A stretch of 64,000 nucleotides of DNA from Chryseobacterium viscerum (GTDB lineage: Bacteria > Bacteroidota > Bacteroidia > Flavobacteriales > Weeksellaceae). Numbering within the stretch: the stretch's first letter is position 1; each line of letters starts with the position of its first letter. The translations under genes were made by a program, and so were the position numbers. The notes beneath the pieces were generated by a model. That model was not told the DNA's origin. It worked only from the letters and a program-made list of their open reading frames with translations, and did no database searches. The stretch lies in the NCBI RefSeq assembly GCF_025949665.1, contig NZ_JAPDFT010000001.1:1488001-1552000 (forward strand), given 5' to 3'. Of this stretch, positions 25,729 to 36,373 are shown one piece after another.

Positions 25729-28689
25729 TTATTTTTTGATGAATTTCAGGTTTGTTGTGGTTCCTTTATCTTCAATTGAAATGATATAAGCTCCAGTGCT
25801 TAATTTTGAAACCTGGATTTTATTATCATTAATCTGGCCGTTCATTACTTTTTGACCTGCCATATTAGTAATGATAAACTGAGCTTTAGATGTAATCTGG
25901 GTTACATTTAATACATCATTTACCGGGTTAGGATAGATCTGAATTGAGCTCTTATCTTTTACTGTCTCACTAGTAGAAAGCTGCTGCTGGATAAGCACCG
26001 GATAATCTTCCACTTCACCATATTGCTGGTTGCTGCATCCGCTGTTTGGCTGGCTTTCATATCCCAATACCACTCTCATGATCACGTTTCCTCCGGTATA
26101 AGCATCTGCAGGTACTGAGAATGAACCTGAAACAGGAGTTGCTATACTAGGTGCGCTGGTATAGATTATTTCAGATGAAGAGAATACTCCGTCTTTGTTG
26201 AAATCTATCCACACTGTTACCCCGTCATTATACTGAGAACTTGTCCATGCTTTGGTAATGCTTACATTGTTACCTGAAGATCCTGCCATAAGGGTGATCA
26301 GTTTTGTAGGATCTGTAGTGTAGTCTGTATACGGCGTATTGGCACTGCTATTTGAAACAGGGGCCATTCCCGAAGGAGTTACCGTCACATTGGAAATATA
26401 CTCGTCAGCTGCATTTGTTCCGGTTATGGAGCATTTAGTAAATGAAGCTGTGGTGAAATTAGTTGATGCAGAATAAGAACCGACAGAAGATCCGCACACA
26501 TTGGCTACCTGTACTTCATATTGAGTTGCTTCTGTAAGTCCTGAAATGTTATAAGAGTTTGTGGAAACAGGAACAGTAGTCCATGTTGCAGTTCCTACTT
26601 TTCTATACATTACAGAATAAGTTGCTCCTACTAACGCTGTCCAGTTTACAGATGCTGAAGTTCTTGTAATACCTGTTACCATAATCCCTGCCGGAGCAGA
26701 TGTTGTACAGGCACTTGCAGATGCAGAAACTGTGGCATTTCCAACGGCATAGAATACATTATCAATAGCGCTTACTCTTATCTTTACGCTGGCACCCGTA
26801 GCCAGAGAAGAGAACGAAAACGGCTCAGCTCCGTCATTAGGTGTGGAAGCATTAATTACCGTCCATGTATTTCCATTATCTGTAGTATAGTCTAATTTAA
26901 CGTTCTGTACATTATACGGCGCATTATTAGTGTTTACTACATCCCAGCTAACAGCTCCCGGAGTATTATTGTAAACAGTAGTTGATGTTACTTTGAAAGG
27001 TCCTTCATTCCCTATATCCACTTTCATTAGATTGCTTTGTGTCTGCTGTTGCGCAACATTCGGATTATTATCTCTCACCGTTACCTTGAAATTCATAGTT
27101 CTTGGTATATTGGATACGGTTTCCCAATCTGCAGCACTGGTAAGAGTACCATTAAGAACATTTGATAATTTAGGGAAATAACGTGTTGGAGAGTTTGTTG
27201 GCATTAGAGATCTGAAGTTTGCCCCATTATTTCTCGTTGCACTTACTGGCCCAAAAGCAGAAGTAGCCAGATCATATTGTTCCCAGGTATAGGTCATGGG
27301 ATCATTTTGTGCATCTGCTGCAGAAGCCGTTAACACAAAAGCTGTTCCTTTAGGGATCATTTTATTGATCATTGGCTGTATCGAAGGAGGAGTATTTGCT
27401 ACTGCTGTAATAGTTCCACAGTCCTGACCATTGACATATGCTCCTACCTCTTCAATATTTTTGGTATGAAAATAAGCATCAGAATGCATCTGAACATTAT
27501 AGTTGGTAATACCGGCGTATCCCATAATAGTAGATCCGGATCCCGGTTCCATGTGGGCACCGTGCAAAGCAATAGACATTGTGTGAGCTGCTCCGAACTG
27601 GTGACCAATTTCATGAGCTACAAAATCTATATCATAATTATCTCCGAAAGGCTGATCTGGAGTAGAAGGTGAAGTGATTCCCGCACCTTTAGAAGTCGCA
27701 TCATTATTGCTTGCAGGGTTTCTGCAGACATTTCCTACATCTCCGGCACTTCCACCACCACCTCTGTGGCCAAAGAAATGTCCTATATCATAAGCATTGT
27801 TACCTACACCGGCAGTATTGGAAAGAGTTTGCTGAAGCTGTAGATTCCATGCACCGGGAGCACTATATGTTCCATTTGGATTTGTTATCACATTAGAATA
27901 AGGGTCCGTAGCGGGATCTGTAAATATAAGCTGTGGAAGATCCTGTACAATCATATGGATTCCAAAATCTTTTTCAAAAACACCATTTACACGGTTCATT
28001 GTAGCATTAATACGGGCTGCGGCTCCAGGAACACCTCCTGCAAGTTGAGTGTATTCACCGTTTACAGAGATTGCAATTTTATAGGTTCTATATTTTTGTT
28101 CATTACTTTTATTAACATTACCGAGTCCGTTTAAGACATTTTTTGATTTCAGAAGCTTATTCATATCTTTCTTTGCCTTCTCAGGCTCAGAAGTTCTACA
28201 TTCAAAAGGATCTTCATGAGATTTGTTAGATTTGAAAAAAACTCCATATACATCCTTTTCTTTATTGATAGGCTCTATGAATTCATATTTGCCTGTATCA
28301 GAGTCGAATGTCATAGATTGGAAATCGTTTGGTGCAGTACTGAACCGGATTTGCTTATATGGGTTATCCAGTCCGATACCAGAATATGCTCCCAATTCAT
28401 ATCTATCTGCCATAGACTTTTCTACTACAGGCGAGCTGTAAACTGAAAATCGTTCAATCCTTCCGTCTGCTGTAGGAAGGGAAACGATTACAGGGCTTCC
28501 TCCTTTTCCTGCTTCAGGAGTGTTTTTCAGTTGATCTCTTAATGCAGAAAGATCAAATTTGTAGGAATATTCTACTTTTACTTCTTTTCTTACCGGTGTG
28601 ACTTTTTCCGAGACCGGCTCCCAACGTTGTGCCTGTAAACCGCTCAGGCTTAAAGCCAATGCACAGACGAAAATAATTTTCTTTTTCAT
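25729..28689 (-). CDS. Reprolysin-like metallopeptidase with type IX secretion sorting domain
   Basis: A 986-residue secreted protease. Order: signal peptide (to LQAQ), N-terminal propeptide (about 20-190), metzincin catalytic domain with HEIGHQFGAAH (His359 to His369), a beta-sandwich region, a fibronectin type III-like domain (about 660-745), a GEVEDY-type domain ending GEVEDYPVLI, and a C-terminal sorting tail with IYPNPVNDVLNV and STGAYIISI. The tail directs export through the type IX system and removal on the cell surface. Likely an extracellular digestive protease. Single gene with its own terminator. Confidence 0.92.
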   Translation of the reverse strand: MKKKIIFVCALALSLSGLQAQRWEPVSEKVTPVRKEVKVEYSYKFDLSALRDQLKNTPEAGKGGSPVIVSLPTADGRIERFSVYSSPVVEKSMADRYELGAYSGIGLDNPYKQIRFSTAPNDFQSMTFDSDTGKYEFIEPINKEKDVYGVFFKSNKSHEDPFECRTSEPEKAKKDMNKLLKSKNVLNGLGNVNKSNEQKYRTYKIAISVNGEYTQLAGGVPGAAARINATMNRVNGVFEKDFGIHMIVQDLPQLIFTDPATDPYSNVITNPNGTYSAPGAWNLQLQQTLSNTAGVGNNAYDIGHFFGHRGGGGSAGDVGNVCRNPASNNDATSKGAGITSPSTPDQPFGDNYDIDFVAHEIGHQFGAAHTMSIALHGAHMEPGSGSTIMGYAGITNYNVQMHSDAYFHTKNIEEVGAYVNGQDCGTITAVANTPPSIQPMINKMIPKGTAFVLTASAADAQNDPMTYTWEQYDLATSAFGPVSATRNNGANFRSLMPTNSPTRYFPKLSNVLNGTLTSAADWETVSNIPRTMNFKVTVRDNNPNVAQQQTQSNLMKVDIGNEGPFKVTSTTVYNNTPGAVSWDVVNTNNAPYNVQNVKLDYTTDNGNTWTVINASTPNDGAEPFSFSSLATGASVKIRVSAIDNVFYAVGNATVSASASACTTSAPAGIMVTGITRTSASVNWTALVGATYSVMYRKVGTATWTTVPVSTNSYNISGLTEATQYEVQVANVCGSSVGSYSASTNFTTASFTKCSITGTNAADEYISNVTVTPSGMAPVSNSSANTPYTDYTTDPTKLITLMAGSSGNNVSITKAWTSSQYNDGVTVWIDFNKDGVFSSSEIIYTSAPSIATPVSGSFSVPADAYTGGNVIMRVVLGYESQPNSGCSNQQYGEVEDYPVLIQQQLSTSETVKDKSSIQIYPNPVNDVLNVTQITSKAQFIITNMAGQKVMNGQINDNKIQVSKLSTGAYIISIEDKGTTTNLKFIKK

Positions 28690-28852
28690 ATTTTTCTATT
28701 TATTGTTATTGAAGTTTTTAAATATAGTATGTTTTTTTTAATCTTTTACTGGTAATATGGTGTTAATTATTCCTAACTTTATAATATTAGCTAAATTTTC
28801 TTCTTGTTTTAAATTATATTAAGAATAAGTATAATTAAGGTTAATTTTTTTA

Positions 28853-28892
28853 ATAAAAAAGCGCTATCATTCAATTGAATAATAGCGCTTAG
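28853..28892 (-). terminator. Intrinsic terminator after tatC
   Basis: AAGCGCTAT and ATAGCGCTT arms, with ATTCAATTGAAT as an inner palindrome, form a nearly perfect 32-base hairpin; on the minus strand a T-rich run follows. Confidence 0.85.
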
Positions 28893-28915
28893 GTTTTTAT
28901 TAGTGAAAATACTAG

Positions 28916-29752
28916 TTATTTCTGTACTGCAGGAAGATTTCCGTTGCTTTTCTGTACCCTCTTATATGTGAATGTACACATCATAATACTGAATTCATAC
29001 AAAATAAGGAGTGGGAATGCCGCCATCAGCATACTTAAAACGTCTGCAGGTGTAATGATCGCAGCAACTACCATAATCAAAACAATAGCGTGGCGACGGT
29101 ATGTCTTCATAAATGCTGGAGTAAGAATTCCGATGCTGGTAAGGAAATAGATCAGAATCGGGAAAAGGAAAATAACACCCATACCCAAAACTACCTGTAA
29201 AAATAAGGTGGTATAATCACTTAGGTCATAAAGCGGAACAATAATGTCTGAAATTTTAAAAATAACTCCGAAATTAACCGCAAACGGAAGGATTAGAAAA
29301 TAACCGCATAATACTCCGGTCATGAAAAGAATCCATACTGCATTAATGATATAAATAGAATTTTTTCTCTCTCTCGGATGTAAAGCTGGACCAATAAAAC
29401 GCCATAATTCCCATACAATATAAGGAAAAGCGGCTACCATTCCTCCAAAAACAGAAACAGCCATCATTACATTGAACTGCTGATACAGCCTCTGTACACG
29501 AACAGGGAAGTCTTTCGGAAGATGAATACTGTCTTCCCCAAGAATCATTCTTGAAAAATGATTAACAACTCTGAATGTCGGGAAATCATTTCTGGTGGGC
29601 CCAAAAAAGATATGGTCCATAATCCAGTTGATATTAAAACCAACCACAAAAGCCGCAATTATGATAGCAATAATCGAACGGATCAGATGCCCTCTTAATT
29701 CTCCTATATGTCCAAGGAAGGACATGTCTTTACCATCACTCACAGAATACAA
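28916..29752 (-). CDS. tatC: Sec-independent translocase subunit TatC
   Basis: A 278-residue membrane protein with six hydrophobic segments. It opens with the MSFLGHIGELRGHLIRS block conserved in TatC and has the FPYIVWELWRFI.PAL segment of the first periplasmic loop and second helix. TatC recognises twin-arginine signal peptides of folded proteins. No tatA or tatB is adjacent. It follows the 29811-30338 gene by 58 bases on the same strand. Confidence 0.93.
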   Translation of the reverse strand: MYSVSDGKDMSFLGHIGELRGHLIRSIIAIIIAAFVVGFNINWIMDHIFFGPTRNDFPTFRVVNHFSRMILGEDSIHLPKDFPVRVQRLYQQFNVMMAVSVFGGMVAAFPYIVWELWRFIGPALHPRERKNSIYIINAVWILFMTGVLCGYFLILPFAVNFGVIFKISDIIVPLYDLSDYTTLFLQVVLGMGVIFLFPILIYFLTSIGILTPAFMKTYRRHAIVLIMVVAAIITPADVLSMLMAAFPLLILYEFSIMMCTFTYKRVQKSNGNLPAVQK

Positions 29753-29810
29753 TTTTTAAAGCGCAAATTTATGAAATATTTAGTTAAATGACCGATGTTG
29801 GATTCTAAAA

Positions 29811-30338
29811 TTATCGAGGCACATATAAAGCAAAATCAAAATCCCTTTCTTTAATATTCATTTCTGTTAGAAGGTCTTCTGCGGCTACGTTGATTTTTTT
29901 CCACCTTTCATCAAGGCTAAGATCTAGTAATTCGAAAAACCATTCTTCTTCTGCCACTACATCAGTAACCTTTTTAAAATCTGATATTTTCTGTCTCAGT
30001 GATTCGTTGATAAACTTATTTCTGAATAACGATTCTATTTCTTCGCTGTATGAAAATATACATAAATCATCTCCGATATCTATCAGAGACAGGCAGTCTG
30101 CAACAGAATTGAATTTTTTATCATCATAAGTACAGAAGATCAGGCATCGGACGACACGGTCAAAATAGTCCTGACTTTTTTGATCATAGTACAGATTTCT
30201 ATCATGATTAGAAGAGTCAGGGCTATGATTAGGTTCCAACGGGAGATGATGCACTGTATTTCTTTGTGAATCCTGATAGTCAAGATATTTTTTCAAAAAT
30301 ATAGGGAATAGAATCAGTAAATAAAGAATAATCATCAT
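29811..30338 (-). CDS. Hypothetical membrane-anchored protein
   Basis: A 175-residue protein with one N-terminal hydrophobic segment (residues 2-15) followed by a polar linker rich in His, Asn and Ser and a soluble acidic C-terminal part. I do not recognise any domain. It lies between kdsD and tatC in the same direction, a place where flavobacteria often have the two neighbours side by side, so it may be a recent insertion. Confidence 0.5.
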   Translation of the reverse strand: MMIILYLLILFPIFLKKYLDYQDSQRNTVHHLPLEPNHSPDSSNHDRNLYYDQKSQDYFDRVVRCLIFCTYDDKKFNSVADCLSLIDIGDDLCIFSYSEEIESLFRNKFINESLRQKISDFKKVTDVVAEEEWFFELLDLSLDERWKKINVAAEDLLTEMNIKERDFDFALYVPR

Positions 30339-30407
30339 AATACCTTAAAAATATTTAATTAAAACGCTGATCCGAAGGTATAATGCCTGAAATCTTTTAT
30401 TTGAACT

Positions 30408-31367
30408 TTAGTTAATCCCCTCATCTAACAATTTATGCAGGTCTATAATCCCGAAATACTTACCGTTTTCCGTTACAATAAGCTGGCCGATATTATTTTC
30501 TTTCAGCGTTTTCATAGCCTCTTTGGCTAGTGCATCTTTCTCAATAGTCCTTGGATGGGCAGACATAATATCTTTAGCCAATACTTTACTGATATCTTCT
30601 CCTTTCATCAGCATCCTTCTTAGATCTCCGTCTGTAATAACACCAATGATCTGATCTGCATTCGTTACTACTGTAATTCCATGGCTTGATGCACTGATTG
30701 AGATAATGACATCTCTTATTGATGAATCTTCTGTAACCTGTGGTTTTTGAGAAGAAAGAAACTGTTCTACTTTAGAAGTCAGGTTTTTTCCTAAGCTTCC
30801 TCCGGGATGGAATTTGGCAAAATCGTTAGCCTTGAAACCATTCAACTCCATTAAAGCAACAGCCAAAGCATCTCCCAAAGCCATCTGGATTGTGGTAGAG
30901 CTGGTAGGTGCCAGTTTGTTCGGACAGGCTTCAACGTCAACGTGAGTATCTAAAATAATTTCAGAAAACTCAGCCAGTTTACTCTTTTTATTTCCTGTCA
31001 TCCCGATCAAAGCGGAGGAATAGTCTTTTAAATAAGGAACCAGATTGGCAATTTCCGGAGAATTTCCGGAATTTGAGATGCATAAAACAACATCCTGCTT
31101 CTGAATCACTCCCAGATCTCCATGGATTGCTTCTGAAGCATGCAGGAATTGTGAAGGGGTACCCGTTGAGTTTAAGGTAGCTACAATTTTATTTCCCACA
31201 TGGGCTGATTTTCCAATTCCTACCACAATAAGCTTTCCTTTTGCTGAGTTGATGATCTCCACTGCCTGGGCAAATTCGTCATCAATTCTGTTTTTTAATT
31301 TTTCGAGTTCAGAAATCTCTATTTCTAAAGTGGTTTTTGCAATTGATATAATGTTGGTTCTATCCAT
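30408..31367 (-). CDS. kdsD: Arabinose-5-phosphate isomerase (KpsF/GutQ family)
   Basis: A 319-residue protein with an N-terminal SIS sugar-isomerase domain (VGIGKSAHVGNKI, then SNSGNSPEI) and two C-terminal CBS domains (about 205-319, with ITDGDLRR and GIIDLHKL). It interconverts ribulose-5-phosphate and arabinose-5-phosphate, the first step to the Kdo of lipopolysaccharide. HASEAIHGDLG carries the catalytic His. Divergent from recQ with 158 bases between. Confidence 0.9.
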   Translation of the reverse strand: MDRTNIISIAKTTLEIEISELEKLKNRIDDEFAQAVEIINSAKGKLIVVGIGKSAHVGNKIVATLNSTGTPSQFLHASEAIHGDLGVIQKQDVVLCISNSGNSPEIANLVPYLKDYSSALIGMTGNKKSKLAEFSEIILDTHVDVEACPNKLAPTSSTTIQMALGDALAVALMELNGFKANDFAKFHPGGSLGKNLTSKVEQFLSSQKPQVTEDSSIRDVIISISASSHGITVVTNADQIIGVITDGDLRRMLMKGEDISKVLAKDIMSAHPRTIEKDALAKEAMKTLKENNIGQLIVTENGKYFGIIDLHKLLDEGIN

Positions 31368-31485
31368 TTTATGATGATAAGGTATACAAAAAAGTTCTTT
31401 AAAAACGTTATATTTTAAAAAGAATATTTAATATAAGTTTTATTTTTTATAAATTCGTTCGCTTTTATTTTAAGCGAAATTTTTA

Positions 31486-31493
31486 TAACTTTG
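31486..31493 (+). promoter_or_regulatory. -7 promoter box of recQ (TAACTTTG)
   Basis: TAACTTTG fits TAnnTTTG and lies 32 bases before the recQ start. Just upstream is an inverted repeat, TTCGCTT with AAGCGAA (31458-31478). No clear -33 TTG. Confidence 0.5.
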
Positions 31494-31525
31494 GGTGTGA
31501 TGCAAATTTAGCAATAGAAAATTAG

Positions 31526-33730
31526 ATGAGCGCAAAAAAAGCCAATTTATCAGGCGAATTGAAAAAGTATTTTGGGTTTTCTACATTTAAGGGCCAGCAG
31601 GAACAAATTATAGACAACCTATTGAATGGGAAAGATATATTTGTTTTAATGCCTACAGGTGGTGGGAAATCATTATGTTATCAGCTTCCGGCACTTATTT
31701 CGGAAGGTACGGCAATTGTCGTTTCGCCATTGATAGCGTTGATGAAGAATCAGGTAGATGCAGTGAACGGCCTTTCATCTGAGGATGGGGTAGCGCATGT
31801 GTTAAATTCCTCATTAAACAAAACGCAGACCAAGCAGGTTTTTGACGATATCAAAAGCGGCAAAACCAAACTTCTGTATGTAGCTCCTGAATCATTAATT
31901 AAAGATGATTACCTGGATTTTTTGAAAGATGTGAAAATTTCTTTCTTTGCTATCGACGAAGCCCACTGTATTTCAGAGTGGGGACATGATTTCAGACCGG
32001 AATACAGGAATCTGAAACAGATTATAGACAGAATCGCCAATGTACCGGTGATTGCTTTAACGGCTACCGCTACTCCTAAGGTTCAGGATGATATCCAGAA
32101 GACTTTAGGAATGACTAATGCATTGGTGTTCAAAGAAAGTTTTAACCGTCCTAATCTATATTATGAAGTATGTCCTAAAATCAATATAGATAGGGAAATC
32201 GTTAAGTTTATCAATCAGCATAAAGGAAAATCTGGAATTGTATACTGCCTGAGCCGGAGAAAAGTTGAAGAATTTGCCCAGCTTCTGCAGGTAAACGGGA
32301 TCAATGCTCTTCCTTATCATGCTGGTCTTGACCAAAAAGTAAGAGTCGCAAATCAGGATAAATTCCTGATGGAAGAAGTAGATGTGATTGTTGCAACCAT
32401 TGCTTTCGGGATGGGAATTGATAAGCCGGATGTACGTTTTGTGATCCACTACGACTTCCCAAAATCATTGGAAAGCTACTACCAGGAAACCGGAAGAGCA
32501 GGGAGAGATGGAGGAGAAGGGCACTGTCTGGCATTCTACGATCCTAAAGATATTGAAAAATTAGAAAAATTCCTGGCACAAAAACCCGTTTCAGAAAGAG
32601 AAATCGGATTACAGCTTTTAAATGAAGTGGTAGGCTATGCTGAAACTTCAATGAGCAGAAGACAATATATTCTGTATTATTTTGGGGAAAGTTTCGATCC
32701 GGTAAAAGGAGACGGAGCCAATATGTGTGACAACTCATCCAATCCGCCAAAAGTAAAGGATGCTACTGCAGACTTAAAAAAATCGCTTGAACTTATTAGT
32801 GATACAGGAGAAAAATTCAAGTCTAAAGATCTGATTTCTGTTATCGTAGGGAAAGAAAATGCAGTGACAAAATCTTACAAACTTGAGCAAAGTTCTTATT
32901 TTGGCTTTGGAAAAGATGAAAAAGATAATTACTGGAAAACAATCCTGAGGCAGGCAACCGTTCAGAACTTTTTACAAAAAGACATTGAGACGTATGGTGT
33001 TTTAAAGATTACAGAGAAAGGAAAAACAGTACTGAATGGTACTTCTAAAGATGTATTCTTAATTGCTGAAGACAGAGAGTTTGACCTTACTCAGGCAAAA
33101 GCAGAAAGCGATCAGATACAGCAGCAGGCTGGCGGAGGTATGGATCAGAACCTCTTTAACCTGTTGAAAGAACTGAGGAAAAAGGTAGCCAAAAAACATG
33201 GAATTCCACCTTATACGGTTTTCATGGATCCGAGTTTGGAGGATATGACCGTTCAGTATCCGATTACAGTAGATGAAATTACCAAAATATATGGAGTAGG
33301 CGAAGGAAAGGCTAAAAAGTATGGTAAAGAATTCGCTGATTACATTAAAACATATGTAGAAGATAACAATATCGAACGTACTCAGGATATGGTATTGAAG
33401 CAGGTGGCCAATAAATCGAGCCATAAAGTTTTCATTATCCAGAGTACTGATAAAAAGATTGACCTTGAAGATATTGCAAGAGCCAAAAACCTTTCTATGG
33501 ATGAACTCCTGAAAGAAATGGAAAGAATTGTATATCAGGGAACAAAGCTGAATATCGACTATTATATTGAAGACAATTTTGACGAAGACATCGTAGACGG
33601 ATTCATGGAATTCATGAACGAATCTGAAAGTGACAGTATGAAGGTATTGCTGGATGAATTCGGGGATGAGCTGTCCGATGAAGAAGTGAGAATGTTGAGA
33701 ATTAAATTCATCAGTGACGTAGCAAATTAA
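31526..33730 (+). CDS. recQ: ATP-dependent DNA helicase RecQ
   Basis: A 734-residue superfamily 2 helicase, 3'-5' polarity in the family, acting in recombination and fork repair. Motif I is [14 protein letters not shown], motif II DEAH, and motif [12 protein letters not shown]. Next comes the RecQ C-terminal zinc region, but its cysteines are mostly lost: SRR replaces CRR at 377-379 and only Cys401 remains where a four-Cys cluster is expected. A winged helix and a C-terminal HRDC domain follow, then an acidic tail. The PH-domain gene starts 1 base after its stop. Confidence 0.95.
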   Translation: MSAKKANLSGELKKYFGFSTFKGQQEQIIDNLLNGKDIFVLMPTGGGKSLCYQLPALISEGTAIVVSPLIALMKNQVDAVNGLSSEDGVAHVLNSSLNKTQTKQVFDDIKSGKTKLLYVAPESLIKDDYLDFLKDVKISFFAIDEAHCISEWGHDFRPEYRNLKQIIDRIANVPVIALTATATPKVQDDIQKTLGMTNALVFKESFNRPNLYYEVCPKINIDREIVKFINQHKGKSGIVYCLSRRKVEEFAQLLQVNGINALPYHAGLDQKVRVANQDKFLMEEVDVIVATIAFGMGIDKPDVRFVIHYDFPKSLESYYQETGRAGRDGGEGHCLAFYDPKDIEKLEKFLAQKPVSEREIGLQLLNEVVGYAETSMSRRQYILYYFGESFDPVKGDGANMCDNSSNPPKVKDATADLKKSLELISDTGEKFKSKDLISVIVGKENAVTKSYKLEQSSYFGFGKDEKDNYWKTILRQATVQNFLQKDIETYGVLKITEKGKTVLNGTSKDVFLIAEDREFDLTQAKAESDQIQQQAGGGMDQNLFNLLKELRKKVAKKHGIPPYTVFMDPSLEDMTVQYPITVDEITKIYGVGEGKAKKYGKEFADYIKTYVEDNNIERTQDMVLKQVANKSSHKVFIIQSTDKKIDLEDIARAKNLSMDELLKEMERIVYQGTKLNIDYYIEDNFDEDIVDGFMEFMNESESDSMKVLLDEFGDELSDEEVRMLRIKFISDVAN

Positions 33731-33731
33731 G

Positions 33732-34286
33732 ATGACTTTAAACAATAACGAAATAATTTTAAAAGAAATTCTTCCTGAGAAGAGTTTCTTTTTTAATATG
33801 ACAGAAAAGTTGAGAACAACTTTTTCTATATTTTACCTTGCAATTGGTGTATTTTTTATTACGAGTAGCTTAAACTCCAGTTTTTGGCTTTTTTCGATAA
33901 TGGCAGTTGTGATTTTTTGTAATGCTTTATACATTTCTTTTTTCAGATGGATTGTAAAGTATTGGAAACTGAAAAATAATTATTACGTAATTACAAACCA
34001 AAGAATAGCTATCGTTAAAAAGGGAAGTGGGAAAATTTTAAAATTTAAAGAACTGAATGAAATAGATCAGGTGAACGCTGAAATGAATTCAAAACATTTT
34101 GGCAACATCATTTTTGGAGAACCGGAAAGAATATTTGGTAAAGATGATGAGAATTTTTCTTTTTTTAGGAGAAGAGGAGTCAATTTTGCTGAAGATAAAT
34201 ATGCTTTTCCAAGTGTTGGAAATATTCACGAAATTATTCCTGTATTTAGTGAGTTGGGATTGAAGGTTAATAAAACTTTTTACTAA
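33732..34286 (+). CDS. Membrane protein with PH-like domain
   Basis: A 184-residue protein with two hydrophobic segments (about 33-50 and 53-72) followed by a soluble part. The YYVITNQRIAIVKKGSGKILKFKEL stretch is the strand pattern of bacterial PH-like domains found in YdbS-type membrane proteins. It is packed one base behind recQ and 7 bases before a glycosyltransferase, so it belongs to that operon. Function unknown. Confidence 0.65.
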   Translation: MTLNNNEIILKEILPEKSFFFNMTEKLRTTFSIFYLAIGVFFITSSLNSSFWLFSIMAVVIFCNALYISFFRWIVKYWKLKNNYYVITNQRIAIVKKGSGKILKFKELNEIDQVNAEMNSKHFGNIIFGEPERIFGKDDENFSFFRRRGVNFAEDKYAFPSVGNIHEIIPVFSELGLKVNKTFY

Positions 34287-34293
34287 CTTTACA

Positions 34294-35379
34294 TTGATGA
34301 AAAAGATATCTGTCATATTTATTCTGCCGGACTTAGAAACCGGGGGAGCAGAAAGGATTGTTACTACTATAGCGAACCATCTTTCCAGAGATAGGTTTGA
34401 ACCCAAGATTTTGCTGTTACGTAAACAAGGCGGATATCTGAATTTTCTTAAAAAAGATGTCGAAATTATTGACATCAATACTGAAAGAATAAGACATTCC
34501 TTAAAGCCTATTTTAGGTGAAATCTACAGAAGAAAACCTGATATTGTGTTTTCAGGTTTTGGTGAAGTAAATGCCTATTTATCATTATTTATAAAGCTTT
34601 TTCCAAGAACGAAATTCATTGCCCGGGAAACCAATGTGGTAACCCAGCATGTAACCCGTAAAGAGATTAAGTTTTTCTATAATTTTTACAACAACTATCA
34701 GAGAATCATTGCTCAGAGTGATGATATGATGAAGGATCTTGTTGATAATTTTAATATTAAAAAGAAAAAAATTGTCAAGATCAATAATCCTGTAGACTTT
34801 GATTTTATTGAAGATAAAATGGCACTGTCTTTAAAACCAGAATGCTTTAAATACAATTATAAAAATGTAGTGGCTATTGGTAACTTATCATCCAGAAAAG
34901 GGTTTGATAACCTGTTGAAAGTTTTTTCCAGACTGAAGAATGAAAATATTATGCTTCATATTCTGGGTGACGGAAAAGATAAGGATATCTTATATCAGAC
35001 CAAAGAACTCTTAGGATTAAAAAAAGTGATTTTCCATGGCAGACAGGATAATCCCTACCAATATCTGAAATATGCAGATCTATTTGTACTTTCTTCAAGA
35101 TACGAAGGATTCCCGAATGTACTTCTGGAAGCAGGAGCCTGCGGTACCTATTCTCTGGCTAACAACTGTCCCGGAGGAATTAATGAAATTATCCAGCATA
35201 ATGTAAATGGTGAAGTCGCCGATATTGAAAACTATGATGGTTTTGCCCAACAGATTGTAAAGGTATTGCAGAACAATTATAATAGAGACGCCATAAGAAA
35301 CTCTATTAAATCCAGGTTTTCAAAGAATATTATTCTGGATAAATATGAAAAGGTATTGCTGGATTTAATAAAACCTTAG
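34294..35379 (+). CDS. Glycosyltransferase family 4 protein
   Basis: A 361-residue GT-B glycosyltransferase. The N-terminal PDLETGGAERIV motif and the C-terminal nucleotide-sugar site (SSRYEGFPNVLLEAGACG, with the EX7E spacing) are plain, as is the GNLSSRKGFD block at the second domain's start. It should transfer a sugar in surface polysaccharide or lipid-linked glycan synthesis; donor and acceptor are unknown. Start may be 34294 or 34297. Last gene of the recQ run. Confidence 0.9.
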   Translation: MMKKISVIFILPDLETGGAERIVTTIANHLSRDRFEPKILLLRKQGGYLNFLKKDVEIIDINTERIRHSLKPILGEIYRRKPDIVFSGFGEVNAYLSLFIKLFPRTKFIARETNVVTQHVTRKEIKFFYNFYNNYQRIIAQSDDMMKDLVDNFNIKKKKIVKINNPVDFDFIEDKMALSLKPECFKYNYKNVVAIGNLSSRKGFDNLLKVFSRLKNENIMLHILGDGKDKDILYQTKELLGLKKVIFHGRQDNPYQYLKYADLFVLSSRYEGFPNVLLEAGACGTYSLANNCPGGINEIIQHNVNGEVADIENYDGFAQQIVKVLQNNYNRDAIRNSIKSRFSKNIILDKYEKVLLDLIKP

Positions 35380-35457
35380 TAACCCTTATTTGCTTTATGA
35401 GTGGTTAATTTCTTACTTTTGGAGTTATAAATTTTATCTGAAAACCAATTTTTATTC

Positions 35458-35808
35458 ATGAATAAAATCCAAAAATTAGGATGCGCCTGTGAGAAGCCTA
35501 GTTCAAATTATACAGAATATAGAAGCTCAGCATTAGGAATTGATCATACAAACGGGAGATATGGAGAAGTAACGATTCAACAGTGCAAGTTGTGTCAAAG
35601 AATATGGATTCATTATTTTGTAGAATATGAAAGTTTTTCCAAATCAGGAAGATGGTACAAAGGAATTGTTTCTAAAAAAGACCGTCCTCAAATAACCCCG
35701 GAAAATGCGGTAGAGTATCTGGAAAACCTTGAATGGTATGTATATGGAGGATCTTTTTTTGAAAGTACAGGAGAATTCGGGCAAGGAAAATTGAATGTGA
35801 GTTTGTAG
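35458..35808 (+). CDS. Hypothetical Cys-rich protein
   Basis: A 116-residue soluble protein of unknown family. It has a CAC motif near the N-terminus and a CKLC motif at about 43-46 followed by aromatic residues, which together could form one zinc site. It is preceded by a spacer of 78 bases after the glycosyltransferase gene, and 48 bases separate it from the cupin gene. Confidence 0.6.
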   Translation: MNKIQKLGCACEKPSSNYTEYRSSALGIDHTNGRYGEVTIQQCKLCQRIWIHYFVEYESFSKSGRWYKGIVSKKDRPQITPENAVEYLENLEWYVYGGSFFESTGEFGQGKLNVSL

Positions 35809-35856
35809 TATTTTATGCTGACTTAAGAATAAGCAATACAATTAAATATCAAATTT

Positions 35857-36243
35857 ATGAAGCCGTTTATAATCGTTATTTTAATGCTGAATTCTGTTGT
35901 AATAATCGCTCAGCAGAAGACAATTTCCAGAAAAGAGTTGTTAAAAACTGCTCTTGATCAGAAAGTAAAATCCACAGAGATTCAGGAAATAACAATGGCT
36001 GCAGGGCAGGGAGCTCCGAAACATCTACACCCCTGTTCCGTTTTAGGAATCATCAATTCAGGAGAGGCTGTTTTTCAGATAGAAGGACAGGAAAGAGTTA
36101 TCCTTCATCAGGGAGATGCTTTCTATGAACCTAAAAATACCAATATTCTTCATTTTGATAATGCCTCAGCAGAAAAACCACTCATCTTTACTGCAATTTA
36201 TTTGAAGGAAGGAAGTGAGGAAAATATAAAATTCATAAAATAA
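35857..36243 (+). CDS. Exported cupin-domain protein
   Basis: A 128-residue protein with a signal peptide ending IIAQ. The cupin core has KHLHPC as the first metal motif and GDAFYEP...HFDNAS as the second, with a glycine-rich strand GSGEAVF-like segment between. These small periplasmic cupins bind a metal and an unknown small molecule. Single gene, unknown function. Confidence 0.75.
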   Translation: MKPFIIVILMLNSVVIIAQQKTISRKELLKTALDQKVKSTEIQEITMAAGQGAPKHLHPCSVLGIINSGEAVFQIEGQERVILHQGDAFYEPKNTNILHFDNASAEKPLIFTAIYLKEGSEENIKFIK

Positions 36244-36299
36244 CATTTTTCATAAAACTAAAGCATATAATTATCATTTTTAAAATTGATAAAACTCAC

Positions 36300-36330
36300 T
36301 TTGGTGCTTGGTAATTTATATGTAAATTTG
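36300..36330 (+). promoter_or_regulatory. Promoter of lpdA
   Basis: TTTG at 36300-36303 and TAAATTTG at 36323-36330 with 19-base spacing; exact consensus. Leader of about 37 bases. Confidence 0.8.
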
Positions 36331-36373
36331 TGAGAATTAAGATAGATAATAATAAACAAATTCATAGAATAAC

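Noticed and set aside
33059..33745. 228-residue frame on the minus strand inside recQ
   Set aside because: It has no recognisable domain and is fully antisense to the conserved RecQ C-terminal region.
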